Shown: positions 1 to 15,527 of the stretch, one piece after another
Position numbering within the stretch: the first letter of the stretch is position 1
How the letters are laid out: each line of letters starts with the position of its first letter
Assembly (NCBI RefSeq): GCF_027744825.2
Contig: NC_071334.1
Span: 27,419,937 to 27,483,936, forward strand
Direction of reading: 5' to 3'
Source: Synchiropus splendidus
Lineage: Eukaryota; Chordata; Actinopteri; Syngnathiformes; Callionymidae
DNA: 64,000 nucleotides
The notes under the pieces: model-generated
Database searches by the model: none
The model's input: only the letters and a program-made list of their open reading frames with translations
What the model was told of the DNA's origin: nothing
Program-made: the position numbers and the translations under genes

Positions 1-2119
1 GCATTCCGACTTTGGCTCTCCTCCAGTCGTCGTTCGATTGGTTCGCCTCTGACGCAACTCAAAATCTACTCATTGTCTTTGTCGTCATCAGCGCCTGCTT
101 CCACAGTCGAAGCGAAACCCCCTCACATCCACTCCCACTCATCTCCAGAATAGGCATCAGATCCAGCTTTGCTGAGAAACATTTGGCTTCCTCTCAAGCT
201 CTGCTCCACCCCCTCCCATGGAAATTCTTCAGGCAGATAGGTGCCAACGCTGACTCTGCTACGATATGGCTGTGATTCCTTTCTGCCCTGGCCTTTCCTT
301 CAACACCTCTCTCGCTCTGCTCCGGCTTGACTCATCTGCTCTTAAATCCCTGGCGTGAGCTTCCTGTGCTCGGATCTGATACAAACATAAAAGAGTAAAC
401 AGACCCTTGAGGCGCCAGGAAGATGAATCCTGAACCTGAAAAGCCCCAGGAAGAGCAGACTCTCCTCAAGCTACAGTTGTACATGGGAGCTAATAGTAGT
501 AAATGACACAGTGTGTTGAAGAACTACTGCAACACCAAGTCTTCTCACATTTTATCACCTCAGCCAAAAACATGAAAGCAAATATGAAAGTGACTCCATC
601 AAATGCTGGTACAAAGATGAAAGATAAAGCAGAGCTTGACAAAGCGTGGCCCCGTTGCCTGTATGCCTGGACTAACTTATTTACGAGTTTTGGATCTATT
701 TTGAAAGCTACTGAAAATAAGGTTCCAGCATTTAAAGGTAACTGATTGTAGCCACGTATGAGAAATATATCAACACAAATTCACACAACACCGCCTTCAT
801 ATCACATAACAATGTTTGATGTGCAAAGTGTTCACCACAACACATCAACAAACGAACAAATCAAAGCCAGTGGGAAACATATCTGATCTATTTAATGAAA
901 AATGTATTTGCTCCAGATAGCCAGCTGAAGATAAAGGCTGTGTCTTTGGGAGGCTCAGATCCTTGTCTCGCCACAAACCCTAATCAATTCTGCTTCATGT
1001 TTCCAGTTGAATCGAGTTACTTGTGCTAGTGATGGAACACTTGTGACATGTCGTACTTCCGAATCGCAGCATAATAGGTGGGACTTAGCCGTCACCCAGA
1101 TACCATCTACAGGGTTTCAAGATGGTTGACCTGATCCCCTTGAGGGAATGAAGCCAATTACAGTCAACTGTTGGCTTTTACACACTCCTCAACTATAAAC
1201 CTCAACTATCAACAACAACATATCAGTCATATCCGAACACAGTGTAGTGTAGGGATATTCCAGAAACGTTCTGTCACAAGCAGTGTGCCAGTTGAAAGAC
1301 TATAAAATCACAACAGCCCTCCAGCATTGATAAAAAAGATCAATTCTACTATGTAAACAAAACACTTTATTGTTCAAAGAAGTGCTTCCAACCTCTCCGT
1401 TTTCTATTTGGAGATCAATTATTGTATGCATCATACGTGCACGCTTGTTTTGCTAAACCGCTGGTAGTCAATGCAGAATCGGTGGCTGCTAGTATATGTC
1501 ATGAGTGAAAGGAGCTCTGCCTTATAACCTAAAGTTAAAGTGTTTCTTTTTAAAACTGCCGCCTGATGCAACCGGTGATCTTTTCAGGGAGCAGTCTGTT
1601 GGCCCTACGCGAAGCAGATCCAGTGAACATGGAAGCCTGGAAGCACACAGCAGGCAAACAAACTAGTCCCGACTCTGAATTCACACAACCACTGAGCCCA
1701 GGGTGCAACCTTGACAAATCCCCCTTCAGGTAACTAGAGTTTCAGTGCAGGAAGATGCATTTTGACTGCATCCACTCAAGGCTCTGAGTTGCGCTAGTCA
1801 CCGACCTTTGCAAACCCAGTCACACACTTATGAACATGAGCAATTAAGAACCATGCGACGACCACCAGTGATGGTAATTTTGCTGGACAGTCAAGTCGAG
1901 TCAAGTCTCACGACTTGAACAGAAAGGCAGTGTGTATTCCTGTCTCATCTTTAAAAGTGATTCTTTGGTAATTAGACGATCACATTGAGATCTCTTGAGC
2001 TCCATGTTGTTGGCTCTTTTCATGACAATCCCCCTGCATCGACCTATTTGCACCTCAGCTTTGATTATTGTTGTCTTTATTGAGTGTGACAGAGCCTCTG
2101 CCTCACATCTCGGACAAGG
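1..2119. other. Intergenic or unassigned sequence, no gene seen
   Basis: No reading frame here resembles a family I recognise. The longest frames are under 90 codons and have no consistent splice sites. The first 300 bases are relatively GC-rich and could be the end of a neighbouring gene's untranslated region, but nothing in them proves this. Around 1890-1915 there are short repeated units of the type agtcaagtcgagtcaagtc, of no evident function. Confidence 0.5.
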
Positions 2120-2412
2120 TTCAGCCTAGCCTACACAGACGTGCACAGTGAAAGGCCGACCCTTCTCACCCTGGACATGGACTGTTTCTTCCTCTTCCCT
2201 CTGGCAGGAGGCTACGGTCCATCCAGACCAGAACCTCCCGTCACAGGAACAGCTTCTTTCCCTCGGCCGTCAGACTGTTGAATTTGTGAGCAGCCTTTGT
2301 TATTTTATTTTATTTTATTTTATTTTACTAACCCACTTCGAAGCACTTTCCTAGTTGGTGGAACCCCCACTGACCATGGCAATAAATTCTATTCTGATTC
2401 TGATTCTGATCA
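2120..2412 (+). mobile_element. 3' end of a CR1/L2/Rex-type LINE
   Basis: The plus strand near 2200-2283 reads SGRRLRSIQTRTSRHRNSFF followed by PSAVRLLNL and a stop. This is the characteristic C-terminus of reverse transcriptases of CR1/L2-like fish LINEs. Downstream comes a (TTTTA)n run, then an AATAAATTCTATTCTGATTC tail ending in repeated ATTCTG units, as at the 3' end of these retroposons. Only the last part of the element is present, as expected from 5' truncation. The exact clade needs a repeat-library comparison. Confidence 0.8.
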
Positions 2413-5400
2413 GCTCACTGACCATTCCAAATTGTGGTGGAATACTCATATAAATATAATATAATAATAATAACTTAAAGGGTCACAGCCTGCCTACACA
2501 CTACGAATCAGTGGAGTTGGGCAGTCACATGCCAGGGTCACCGCAAATTATCTCTTGAAGCCTCCAGTGGCTTTGACTTCATTCCTGGTTGTAAATTACA
2601 GAATTATTTTCCACCACTCAGTCACACACAGGGGTTGAGTGAACCTGGATAAGTCTCACACCATCAGACAGTGGACTATATGCACAGGGGAGCGCTGACA
2701 TAGTTCCACGGACAGGTCACCACACATTCCTCTGCCAAGGAGCTCATTTTCATGTGAAAAATAAATAAATGATTCAAAAACAAGAAAAAAATATAAAAAT
2801 TTGTGAGCAGAATCCTGGTGCGGATGGATTCCAGGGAAGATATATATGGACAGAACTGAAAAATAACTCACTCAGAAACATAACCACTCAGTAGTCAGAC
2901 ACACATTTTCAGAGAACAATAAACAAAGTAAAAAAAAATACATGTGGGTCAAATACTCAATACTATGTCTAGGAAAATAAAAGAGAAAGTGACGTGGTGG
3001 TCAAAAATTTGGACACAAGGAAACGAACCAAAATGAGCTCATGGTGGAATACACACAAAAGGCCAAGAAAAAAAGAAGATAAAACTGAGACAGAACAAAA
3101 CTGACATACACGTTAACTATAAAGCCCTCAGGATCAGGACGTGCCGACAAAATGAGAAGAAAAATTCAAGTTACCACCGTGAGAACGAAGTTGATCTGAC
3201 ACACAGCTTGGCGAGAGCTGGGCTCCAGGTGTGCACCATTAACAACAGTCCAGCTCTTAAGAAGACAAGAGGAAAAACATAGAAAGCGAGCGTACGAAAT
3301 AAGACTTAACAAAAGTGGAACATGACAGCTGGGCCACCGACTGGTGTGGGGTCTTGTGGTATTTTCTGAACGTCAGTGGTCACTTTGATCTTCGGTCTAA
3401 AGTCATGTAAATAATATCCATTGATGTGGTTAGGGACCTGAATGTAAATTTTGTTGTTGTTGCCAACAGAACGGGGTCCAGCAAAAATGGCCACCAGCAA
3501 CTGATTTGTGTATCAAGACAACAAGGTGTCCCCACAAATGTGGCTCACAATATTGGTGCCATCTTGTGAGCCAAGTGTGAGTGTGTCAATATGTAGAAGA
3601 TCAATACGTAGAAGGTCTTGCGAAATCCCAGCATGCATTGCGGGACTGGAAGGTCACGCTGGCCTTCAATTTTTTTTCCTTCAGCAAGGATTTCATCTTG
3701 CTATATTGTCATTTTTCTTGCACTGTACATTAAATGACTGTGGGTCCAGTGATAGTGACCATCTATGGCAAAAATAGCACTAGAACTATGAGTAGGAATG
3801 TTTGCCGAATTCACCAAACATGCAACAGTAAATATATCAGTGGGGTATTTTCACCAATAGAAATAACTAAATGTTTCTCACACTCTCCCATTGGGCAGAG
3901 AGGTGGGGACCTCTGGGGAGACTCACTTGCCAAATGGCAGAGTTGGAGTTCTGAAATCTCTGCCACATCTTGCAACATGTGAAATGGTTTTTGTCACGAC
4001 AGATGCTTCAGTGATTTAATTGTGAGCAGTTTTTTAAGCTACTGATGATCGGAGCAGCAGTGAGAAGCCATGCAAGTAAGGAAGGGAGAGTAGTCAAAAG
4101 GCTTAAATAGGAGGTGGAGCAATATATCAATCCTCCTCTTCATGACTGCGAGAAATGTGAGGTGCAGTCTACGGCAGTTTGCCAAAACCTTGGAGCCCAA
4201 GATTTTAGTTAAAAAAAAATGGCGACATTTAGACACAAACATTCCATATCTGGACGCAGACCATCAGTGGGTAGTTTTTCAGAGCAGAGGCGACCAACTC
4301 AGGAATAAATCTACAGCCACGGGTTTTGAAGTGGATCTTCTTTCAAAATGTAGGAAGTGTCTGAGAAACAATGAGTCATGAAGTATCTCAGAAACTTGCG
4401 CTATTTATTCTGGGAGGAAGTGCATGAGGTGAATCAGTTTCAGCAGAATAAGATACACATTTTTTTTTAAAATCAAAACCTGTCCTCTGACAAATCTCCT
4501 GAATAGTTTGTCCTCCTCTAAAGAAAAGAATGCCAGCACTGAATTTAACTGAAAATGGGTCAGAATTTTTCAAGCGTTCTATATTTAAAACAAAAGAAGA
4601 CTCTTCTTAAAACCGCTGAGTAATTTATTCAGAAAGTTTCTCCCCCTCACTGCAATCTATTTACTCATCATTTCATGATGTAACCCAGCTGGTTTAAAAT
4701 CCCACTCATCTTCACGGCCATCGCACATTTCAGATTCAGTCTTCCCTCCTGAGACAGATGCTCGAAAAAACATCATTCAGAAAAGTACGATTTGAAATTA
4801 ACATTGCAAATGGAGAGTCATTTCGATCAGTCTGCAACAACGCGTCATGGGTTTCACTCCAACATGCTGATAAAGTTATAGACTTTAGCAGAGCTTAACA
4901 GAGCTTTAGAGTATTACTTTCCTTTGCCGCGACTGGACTTAAGCCATGTTTATTCCTCTCCGCGTTGTCAGTCTGAGCGAGGAATCTGCATCTGGGTGGA
5001 AACTCGTGACATGTGGGATGAAAGAGAAGAGGCAGTGAGATGATTGGCCACTTAGCTGGGAAAAAAAACCCAAAGGTTACAACCCCAATTTATTTTATCT
5101 GACTCACAAATTAAATCAAGAAAGAAAGAGTCACGTTAAACTGTGGCGCTGACTGAAGTCTCACTATTTGATATCAGTCAGTGTGGGAAAGTAATCTGAG
5201 CCTCATTATAGTAAAACACAGTGGGATCAGCAGTAATCTAATTTGGTGGTAAAAAAAAATACTTACAGCCTGAGAACAGATGTGGATTTGTTTTTCATGT
5301 CTGTTTACAGTCCAACGAGATGCCTGTGCTCTACTTGGCTAAACAGAGCAGAGGAGCTTGGACCTCTGGTGAGGTCCGGAGTAGAACCACTGCTTCTCTG

Positions 5401-5862
5401 TCTGTGTTTAAAAGGATAACCAGACATTTTGAGGCCACATTAGCTAGTAATACATTTGCAGATGCTGCTGAAATAAATAATAATAAATAATAAATTTGAT
5501 GAACTTCTAAAGTGACTTTGTGCAACAAAAGCGTATGAGGAGGTTTTAATCCAAAAACGTTGGGTCGTCTTTTTACAAATGATGTGTTGTTGTCGTCTTG
5601 TGGTGGAAATGGAGTCCGAAATAGATAATATCGAGCGGCCAATAATGACTTGGTTATCTTGCACTCCTCCACATCATTATTATTGGTTGTTATGCGCACA
5701 AGCAGGAGAAGGGAAAAGAGACGGCTGCAGTTGCCGAGCCAATAAATGATAATCACATAAAATTTGAATGAGTGAACGTGCTCGCCCATGATGTATGTCA
5801 GGCGTTGTATGTGCTTCCATCATGCTTCATTTATAGCTAGTCAAATAGCAGTCATGTTCACT
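2413..5862. other. Intergenic sequence, no gene seen
   Basis: I see no supported coding exon. Short open frames on both strands (for example 5331-5789 on the minus strand) have no recognisable motif and low-complexity composition. The sequence is AT-rich with scattered homopolymers. Confidence 0.5.
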
Positions 5863-6437
5863 TACTGTGGGTTTTTACGATTAATTAATGACAACATTAT
5901 TACGATTAATTCATTCATTTAATGTAACAGTTTGCTCTCCAGACAACATGGAACCTTTGTCAGTGCAGGAGTTCCTGGTCCACTGATGCACAAGACACAA
6001 GGCAGCTAGGATGATAACAACAACAACAAACATGGAGGAATCCCTGGACAAAAGCAAACAAAAGCATCTGTTTGCTTTTGTTCAGGGATGTTTTTCACTA
6101 CACAATGGCCAGGGTTTCCAATACTCTGAATGGACTTGAAATTCTTATACAAATATTTTCAAGACATAAAAAGAGCTTCAGTTTAAATAAGGTGATATAA
6201 AAACTGGAATACAGCCACCATCGTGATTTATTGTGCCATTGTCAAACTGATGCAAAATAAACAACACTTTGTTGTTTAAATGTATGTATGGGTCCATCAT
6301 TTGATTCAGTAATATACCAAATTCATTCCAATTGAAAAATGTCGCTTTGTGTGGCAAATATTCTTACACCATTCAATTAATTGAGATCACAAATTCTCTA
6401 ATTAACTACATTATTTTTTTCATTAATTCCACCCCTA
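5863..6437 (+). mobile_element. hAT-type MITE, copy A
   Basis: This stretch is, over most of its length, the reverse complement of the element at 11987-12586 and is also related to 22411-22676. Shared landmarks include ccaccatcgtgatttattgt at 6216-6235 and the internal gcttttgttcagggatg segment near 6070-6090. The right end reads ccacccctag, matching the TAGGGGTTGGA terminus of copy B. The left end is diverged and I could not find a clean target-site duplication, so both boundaries are approximate. There is no transposase frame, so the element is non-autonomous. Confidence 0.75.
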
Positions 6438-10414
<3,977 letters not shown>

Positions 10415-11915
10415 CTCATGAAAGTTCTGAAAGTGATTCAGCAACTCAGGACATTTGAGGAGTTCACAGCCTTCACAATCTCAGGGTTTCTGATTCCGAG
10501 TGGACAGATGGCAGTCTGAATGTAACACTCTGGACATCTGAGTCAATTCTTCTTTCACACGTCCATGACTTTGTCGGTATTTGTAGTTTGTGACTCTATT
10601 GGGTCATAAAAAACAAATGTATTTATTCAACGTAACGGTTTTACTTTTTAAAATAGAGCTGCAACACTAGTCGACGACCAAGTGAGTCTCTCACGGGTTC
10701 ATGAGTCGGCAATGTGCATCATATGCACTTCTCAGTTGCAGTTAGTAGTTAAAGGACAATGATCCTCGAGTTGGAAAGTCACCAATTCAGAAAAAAAAAT
10801 CATTGTGACTCAAGAGAGTTGATCCTGCAACAGTGGAAGTCAGTTACCTCTTTGTCACCTCACCTTTTCTTTGTACAACACTCAGGTAGCTTTCAGGAAT
10901 GAAGGGAATTCAAGTGTGTTTACAGACTTTTTCGGAAGGAAACAGTCGGTGGTGTGAGCTGCGTCAGTCACCTACAACTAACACAATAAACCATTTTGGA
11001 AGACTTTGGAAACATGTTTTGTTTGATCGGCACGTGGCCCATATTTTACCTCAACGTGACGTGCAGCACATGAAGGTGACTCACTCTGACTCAGCAATAA
11101 CGGAGTCAAGTTTGGACAAGGTCCAACCAGAGTGAGTTGGTGTGAATGTACTACAGTACATGAAAGGTTTAACGCACAGGGACGTACGGTGGAGAAGTGG
11201 TGCGTGCTGCATCCTCATAGCAAGAAGGTCCACGTGTGCAAACCTATTTAGATCACATTAACAGCACTTGCATTCATCTATAGGGGATCTTTTTTTAGAC
11301 GGCATGTTTTCGAGATATCTCCCGACTCTTGAACATCTCCAGCTGATGCTCGGCTGAACACTCTGAATGAAAACGTTGACAATCTGCGATCTCTCTCCCC
11401 CCAGACTGCAGTAACAGCGTTTATCAGTTGAGCTCAGAAGCGGCAAAAATCAGTACAATGCACCTGAATACTAAAAGCTTTCCAGCGAGGGTGTCGGCAC
11501 GCCGCTCGGAAATCTGCTCTCAGGAAACCATGTGATACGGAAACACGCTGATAACGTTGAAGCCGTGTTTCAGGGAGGCGCTGAACCCTGGCAGACACTC
11601 ATCCTTCCACTGCTCCTCCACCTCCAAGAAAGGGAAGCTTTTACAAATGAAGTGAGATTTATTCACATGGAGAGTGATGAGCTGTTGTATAACACATCAT
11701 GGACAAGGGAGACAAATGACTCACTGACAGTCACTGACCGTATTGATCTTTAGAATCATCAATAATATCACAAAGGTAATTCACTCTGTATTTACATTAA
11801 CTGTACAAATAACTTAAAAATGTAGTCTCAACAGTTTCTACTTCCATGTACCTCGACCTCTGCAAAACTGGGACACTGTATATGCAGGAATAATATTTCT
11901 AAAACAATTATCAGG
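10415..11915. other. chac2 3' flank and intergenic sequence
   Basis: No coding exon is seen. It probably starts with the chac2 3' untranslated region. One possible polyadenylation hexamer AATAAA lies at 10985-10990, but it cannot be assigned with certainty. The small frames at 10899-11135 and 11532-11753 have no recognisable content. Confidence 0.45.
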
Positions 11916-11923
11916 TTCTAGAA

Positions 11924-12798
11924 CAGGGGTCACCAACATGGGCTGTTAAAAATGATAAAAATAAAAAATAAATTTCATGTAATAACTAGGGGTTGGATTC
12001 GATTAAAAATAAATCTAGTTAGAGAATTTGTGATTAATTAATCTCAATTAATAGCAGTTTAATGGTATAAGAATATCTGCCACAAGAATCCACATTTTTC
12101 AATTTGAATGAATTTAGTATATTACTGAATCAAATGACATTTAAACAACAATATATTGTTTATTTTGCATCAGTCTGACAATTGCACAATAAATCACGAT
12201 GGTGGCTATATTCCAGTTTTTATTTCACCTTATTTAAACTAAAGCTCTTTTAATGTCAAGGAAATATTTGGTTAAGAATTTCAAATACATTCAGAGTAGT
12301 GGAAACTCTGGTCATTGTGTAGTGAAAAACATCCCTGAACAAAAGCAAACAGATGCTTTTGTTTGCTTTTGTTCAGGGATTGACCTCCATGTTTGTTGTT
12401 GTTGTTATCCTTGCTGTGACGTGTCTTGTGCATCAGTGTGATCAGTGGACCAGGAACTCCTGCACTGACAAAGGTTCCCTGTTGTCTGGAGAGCAAACTG
12501 TTACATTAAATTAAATTAAAATGATTATACGCTTAAGTATTGTTGTTGTAATGAATTAATCGTAATTAACTAAAGTCCCACCACTAGTAATAACCATCTT
12601 ATTATGTTTGATTTTGTGATTCCTTTTTTTGTTACACCATAGGTAATGCTAAATCTCAGCTATGAATTTGAGAGGAATATAATTTTTCGTCCATTATGTA
12701 TGGTGATATCAGAAGTGTGTACTGAACGGATGGTAGCCCATGGGGTCGCACAGTGCCCTTGGAGGAGCTCGCGGTTGCTAAAAGGTTGGTGACCCCTG
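11924..12798 (+). mobile_element. hAT (Charlie-like) MITE, interrupted by a second hAT element
   Basis: The left end caggggtcaccaaca and right end gttggtgacccctg are inverted copies with the classic hAT terminus CAGGGGTC. Flanking 8-bp target-site duplications are ttctagaa (11916-11923) and ctctagaa (12799-12806), differing at one base. Once the 600-bp inner element and its duplicated target are removed, about 267 bp of this element remain. That is too short to code for transposase, so it is a non-autonomous copy. A related fragment lies near 34437-34545. Confidence 0.88.
11987..12586 (-). mobile_element. hAT MITE, copy B, inserted within the outer MITE
   Basis: A 600-bp element bounded by TAGGGGTTGGA on the left and the inverted TAGTGGTGGGA on the right. 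It is flanked by perfect 8-bp duplications gtaataac at 11979-11986 and 12587-12594, the size typical of hAT elements. It is homologous to copies at 5863-6437 (opposite orientation) and 22411-22676. It contains a palindrome near 12330-12380 built from ccctgaacaaaagcaaac and its complement. No transposase is encoded. Confidence 0.92.
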
Positions 12799-12806
12799 CT
12801 CTAGAA

Positions 12807-13233
12807 CATTCGGTCCCAGAACTTGTACATGCAAGCAACGTTGGGCTGGCGTGTTTGGAGGATCGAGCCAGCGTGAAAGCCTTACTATACTCCCAGTTTT
12901 CATCGTTCATCTCTTTCTCTAAGTGAGAACAAACATCACATCCGTGTTAGACCACTTCTATGTCCTCCAGTTGACAAGCTGGACAGAAACAAGCAAGCAA
13001 AAGTCAGACTTTATCTCTGTATTGAGAGAGCAGCACCGAATTGTGGACAACAGTGTTGTGAAACAGACACAAGCTTCTTGGACACTCAGTATGAAGGGTT
13101 TCTTCTTTACCTTCAATTGACTAAATACATCGCTCTACTCTGCTCAGAGGGGTTGCACTCTGTGAAAGTCCACCACTAGCGTTTCTTCTCTTCCACACCA
13201 CAGCAGCTCTGGACTTGGGAAGGCAGCAGGTGG
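12807..13233 (-). other. psme4 3' flank, probable 3' untranslated region
   Basis: This lies just downstream of the psme4 stop codon on the minus strand and must contain at least part of its 3' untranslated region. I saw no clear AATAAA on the minus strand here, so the polyadenylation site is not placed. Confidence 0.4.
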
Positions 13234-13368
13234 TCAGGCGTAGTAGCATGGCGACACCAGCAGGTCTGTGAGCACCAGCAGCTGGTCGTCAGTGAAGCGC
13301 TGGCGGTGCTCTTGCCAGTTGTCGTGATGCGTTCGCCTGAACTCCGATAAGGTTTTCTTCACTGTCAT
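13234..13368 (-). CDS. psme4: psme4 terminal exon (exon 47)
   Basis: Codes [20 protein letters not shown] followed by residues ending SPCYYA and TGA. The final Tyr-Tyr-Ala is the HbYX-like tail by which PA200 docks into 20S alpha-ring pockets. The acceptor is ccacaccaag, a weak pyrimidine tract, but the frame and homology are unambiguous. Confidence 0.97.
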   Translation of the reverse strand: MTVKKTLSEFRRTHHDNWQEHRQRFTDDQLLVLTDLLVSPCYYA

Positions 13369-15486
13369 CTTGGTGTGGAGACACAAAGGAGAGCAGAACT
13401 TAAAAGGGCCAAATACTGAATGGCTTTTCTGACTCTAGCATATGCTGACAACGATGAGTTTGTGCAGCCAAATCGGGTGTCAGGCCACTTGGAAGAGTGA
13501 ACTCAAGGTGCAAGTATGTCTGTGGGCCGGTGTACTGCTCAATGGTAACCCAGCAGTTACCTGGCCCACCTTTATCAGGTCTCGGGGGCGGAGCCTCTGC
13601 TCAATAGGGCGGGACAGGTCACCAGGAATCAAACCTGACTCCAAATTTGACTCCTCAAGCCCAGAGGAACTTCCAGGAATATTGCTCAGAGCAGTTGTAC
13701 CAACGCAGTCAGAATCCAAAGGAGATGGTGTGCAGGAATTAAAAATTAACAGTGATGTTTTATTGATGTCAAAAAGCTAGTAAGGGTTCAAATACACAAG
13801 GCTGAAATTATTTAAGACCAAACAAGCCAGGAGTGACGCAAACATATCCAACAAGGACCGATCGCTGTCGCAAAGATGTCCACACAAACATCCATATTAC
13901 ATGTTGGTCTGAAGCTTTTTCACTGTGTGTATTTGAATCAGTTTTGTTTCTCTCTGCTTTTCAAGTAAATTGGATTTAAGCAGATGCTTGAACATCCGCG
14001 TGGAAGGTTGCGAGTTTGACGTAGTCAAACAACCATTCTTGAAGGTGGATGCATATAGGGAATAACTAAAGCAACTCAGTCCTTCAATAGCCTCTGTCCC
14101 AGGAGTGAACTTCACTGGAATAAATCCAGCTACATTGAGTTATTCCACCCTGAAGGCAGCACTGTCACAGCCAAGTATAAACCCTGACACTCATCATTTT
14201 TGGATATTTGCTTTGAAAGCTGCAATTGGTCAAAAAAAATATTTTGCCATCATTGATTAATATTTCTATTATAATCCTTAATCATATGGTACTATAAGCG
14301 ACCTGTCAGAACAGATGTCTCTGCTATCAAGCATCGAGTATCTCCTCTGTCCAGGAGTGTTTAACAACCACAGGCCAGCTCAGGGAGGGGGCGTGGTTTA
14401 GAGGCCTACCAGTACAAGTAAAATCCGACTTACGGCCGGGATCTAAGTCGAATGCCATTCAAAATCGCCGGTGTGAGGGTTATAGGTGCTACTGTAGTGG
14501 TAGATGGCTGTGTGAGAGTGAGATGTTGGGATACTGCGCTGCCGTAACTGTCGTACACGTTGCCGGGCTGCTACGTGCTGTGGTGCCAGACATTGAATAA
14601 AAAAAAGCATCTGCTGGCCGTGGTCGTAAGTATGGGTGGATGCAAGTCGAGCAAGTCGTAAGTCGGATGTTACTCGTACTCCGAAAGCACATCCCCATTA
14701 CTTCAACTACTGTATCTCGACGTTGCGACCTAGAAATCACATGACAAGCTGTTTTTCAGATATGTATTTAACACAGGATTCAATAAATACCAGTTTTCAC
14801 ATATTAATTTAGAGTGGTAGAAAACTGGTATTGTAACTGATATGAGATGACTGTATAATTTCTCCATGTCTCATTCAGTCTGTAACACTTGACTGTAAAG
14901 ATTCACTACTGAAGTCAATACACCATTCTCCTTCCTTTCTACACATATTTTGTCAGTAGCCCATGAAGTCCATTCTGACACTGCTTCCAAGTCAGTATTT
15001 CTTTTCTCATTTCCTGGCCAAAACTGCTGGCCAGTGGCTGTTTATTCTACTCTGGAGCTCATTTACTTGAGGAAAACTTGATCATTTCAGGGTGTTAGTG
15101 TATGAATTCTGGCCAAAGCAATTGGCAGTGCACGCATCAAAATGACCCGTAACCTCAAGCATGTGTTGATCACGTGATAAAACACACAAGAGTTTTCACC
15201 TTAATTGTGTGTGCAGGAGTGGGGTCCTACCTCTATTGGCTGAGGGTCGTTGAGGTGGTTGCTGAGGTCCATTAGGATTTGAGGCATCCAGCTCGGGACA
15301 TCGTAGGGGCTTGACAGGATGCAAGCACTGATGCCCAGAACCCCTGCATGCCGGCGCACCAAGTCTGGACACACACGCACGCACATGCACACACTTGGAC
15401 TGGGGCTTCAAGGTTGATGATCCCCTGGAGCCTTAAGGGCTCACAGGGCAAGTTTTACCGGATTGCATCACTTGGAGATTGTTTCA

Positions 15487-15527
<41 letters not shown>

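Noticed and set aside
13442..13780. A 112-codon plus-strand frame opposite the psme4 3' end
   Set aside because: It lies in intron 46 on the opposite strand, with a competing frame of similar length on the minus strand; no recognisable domain.
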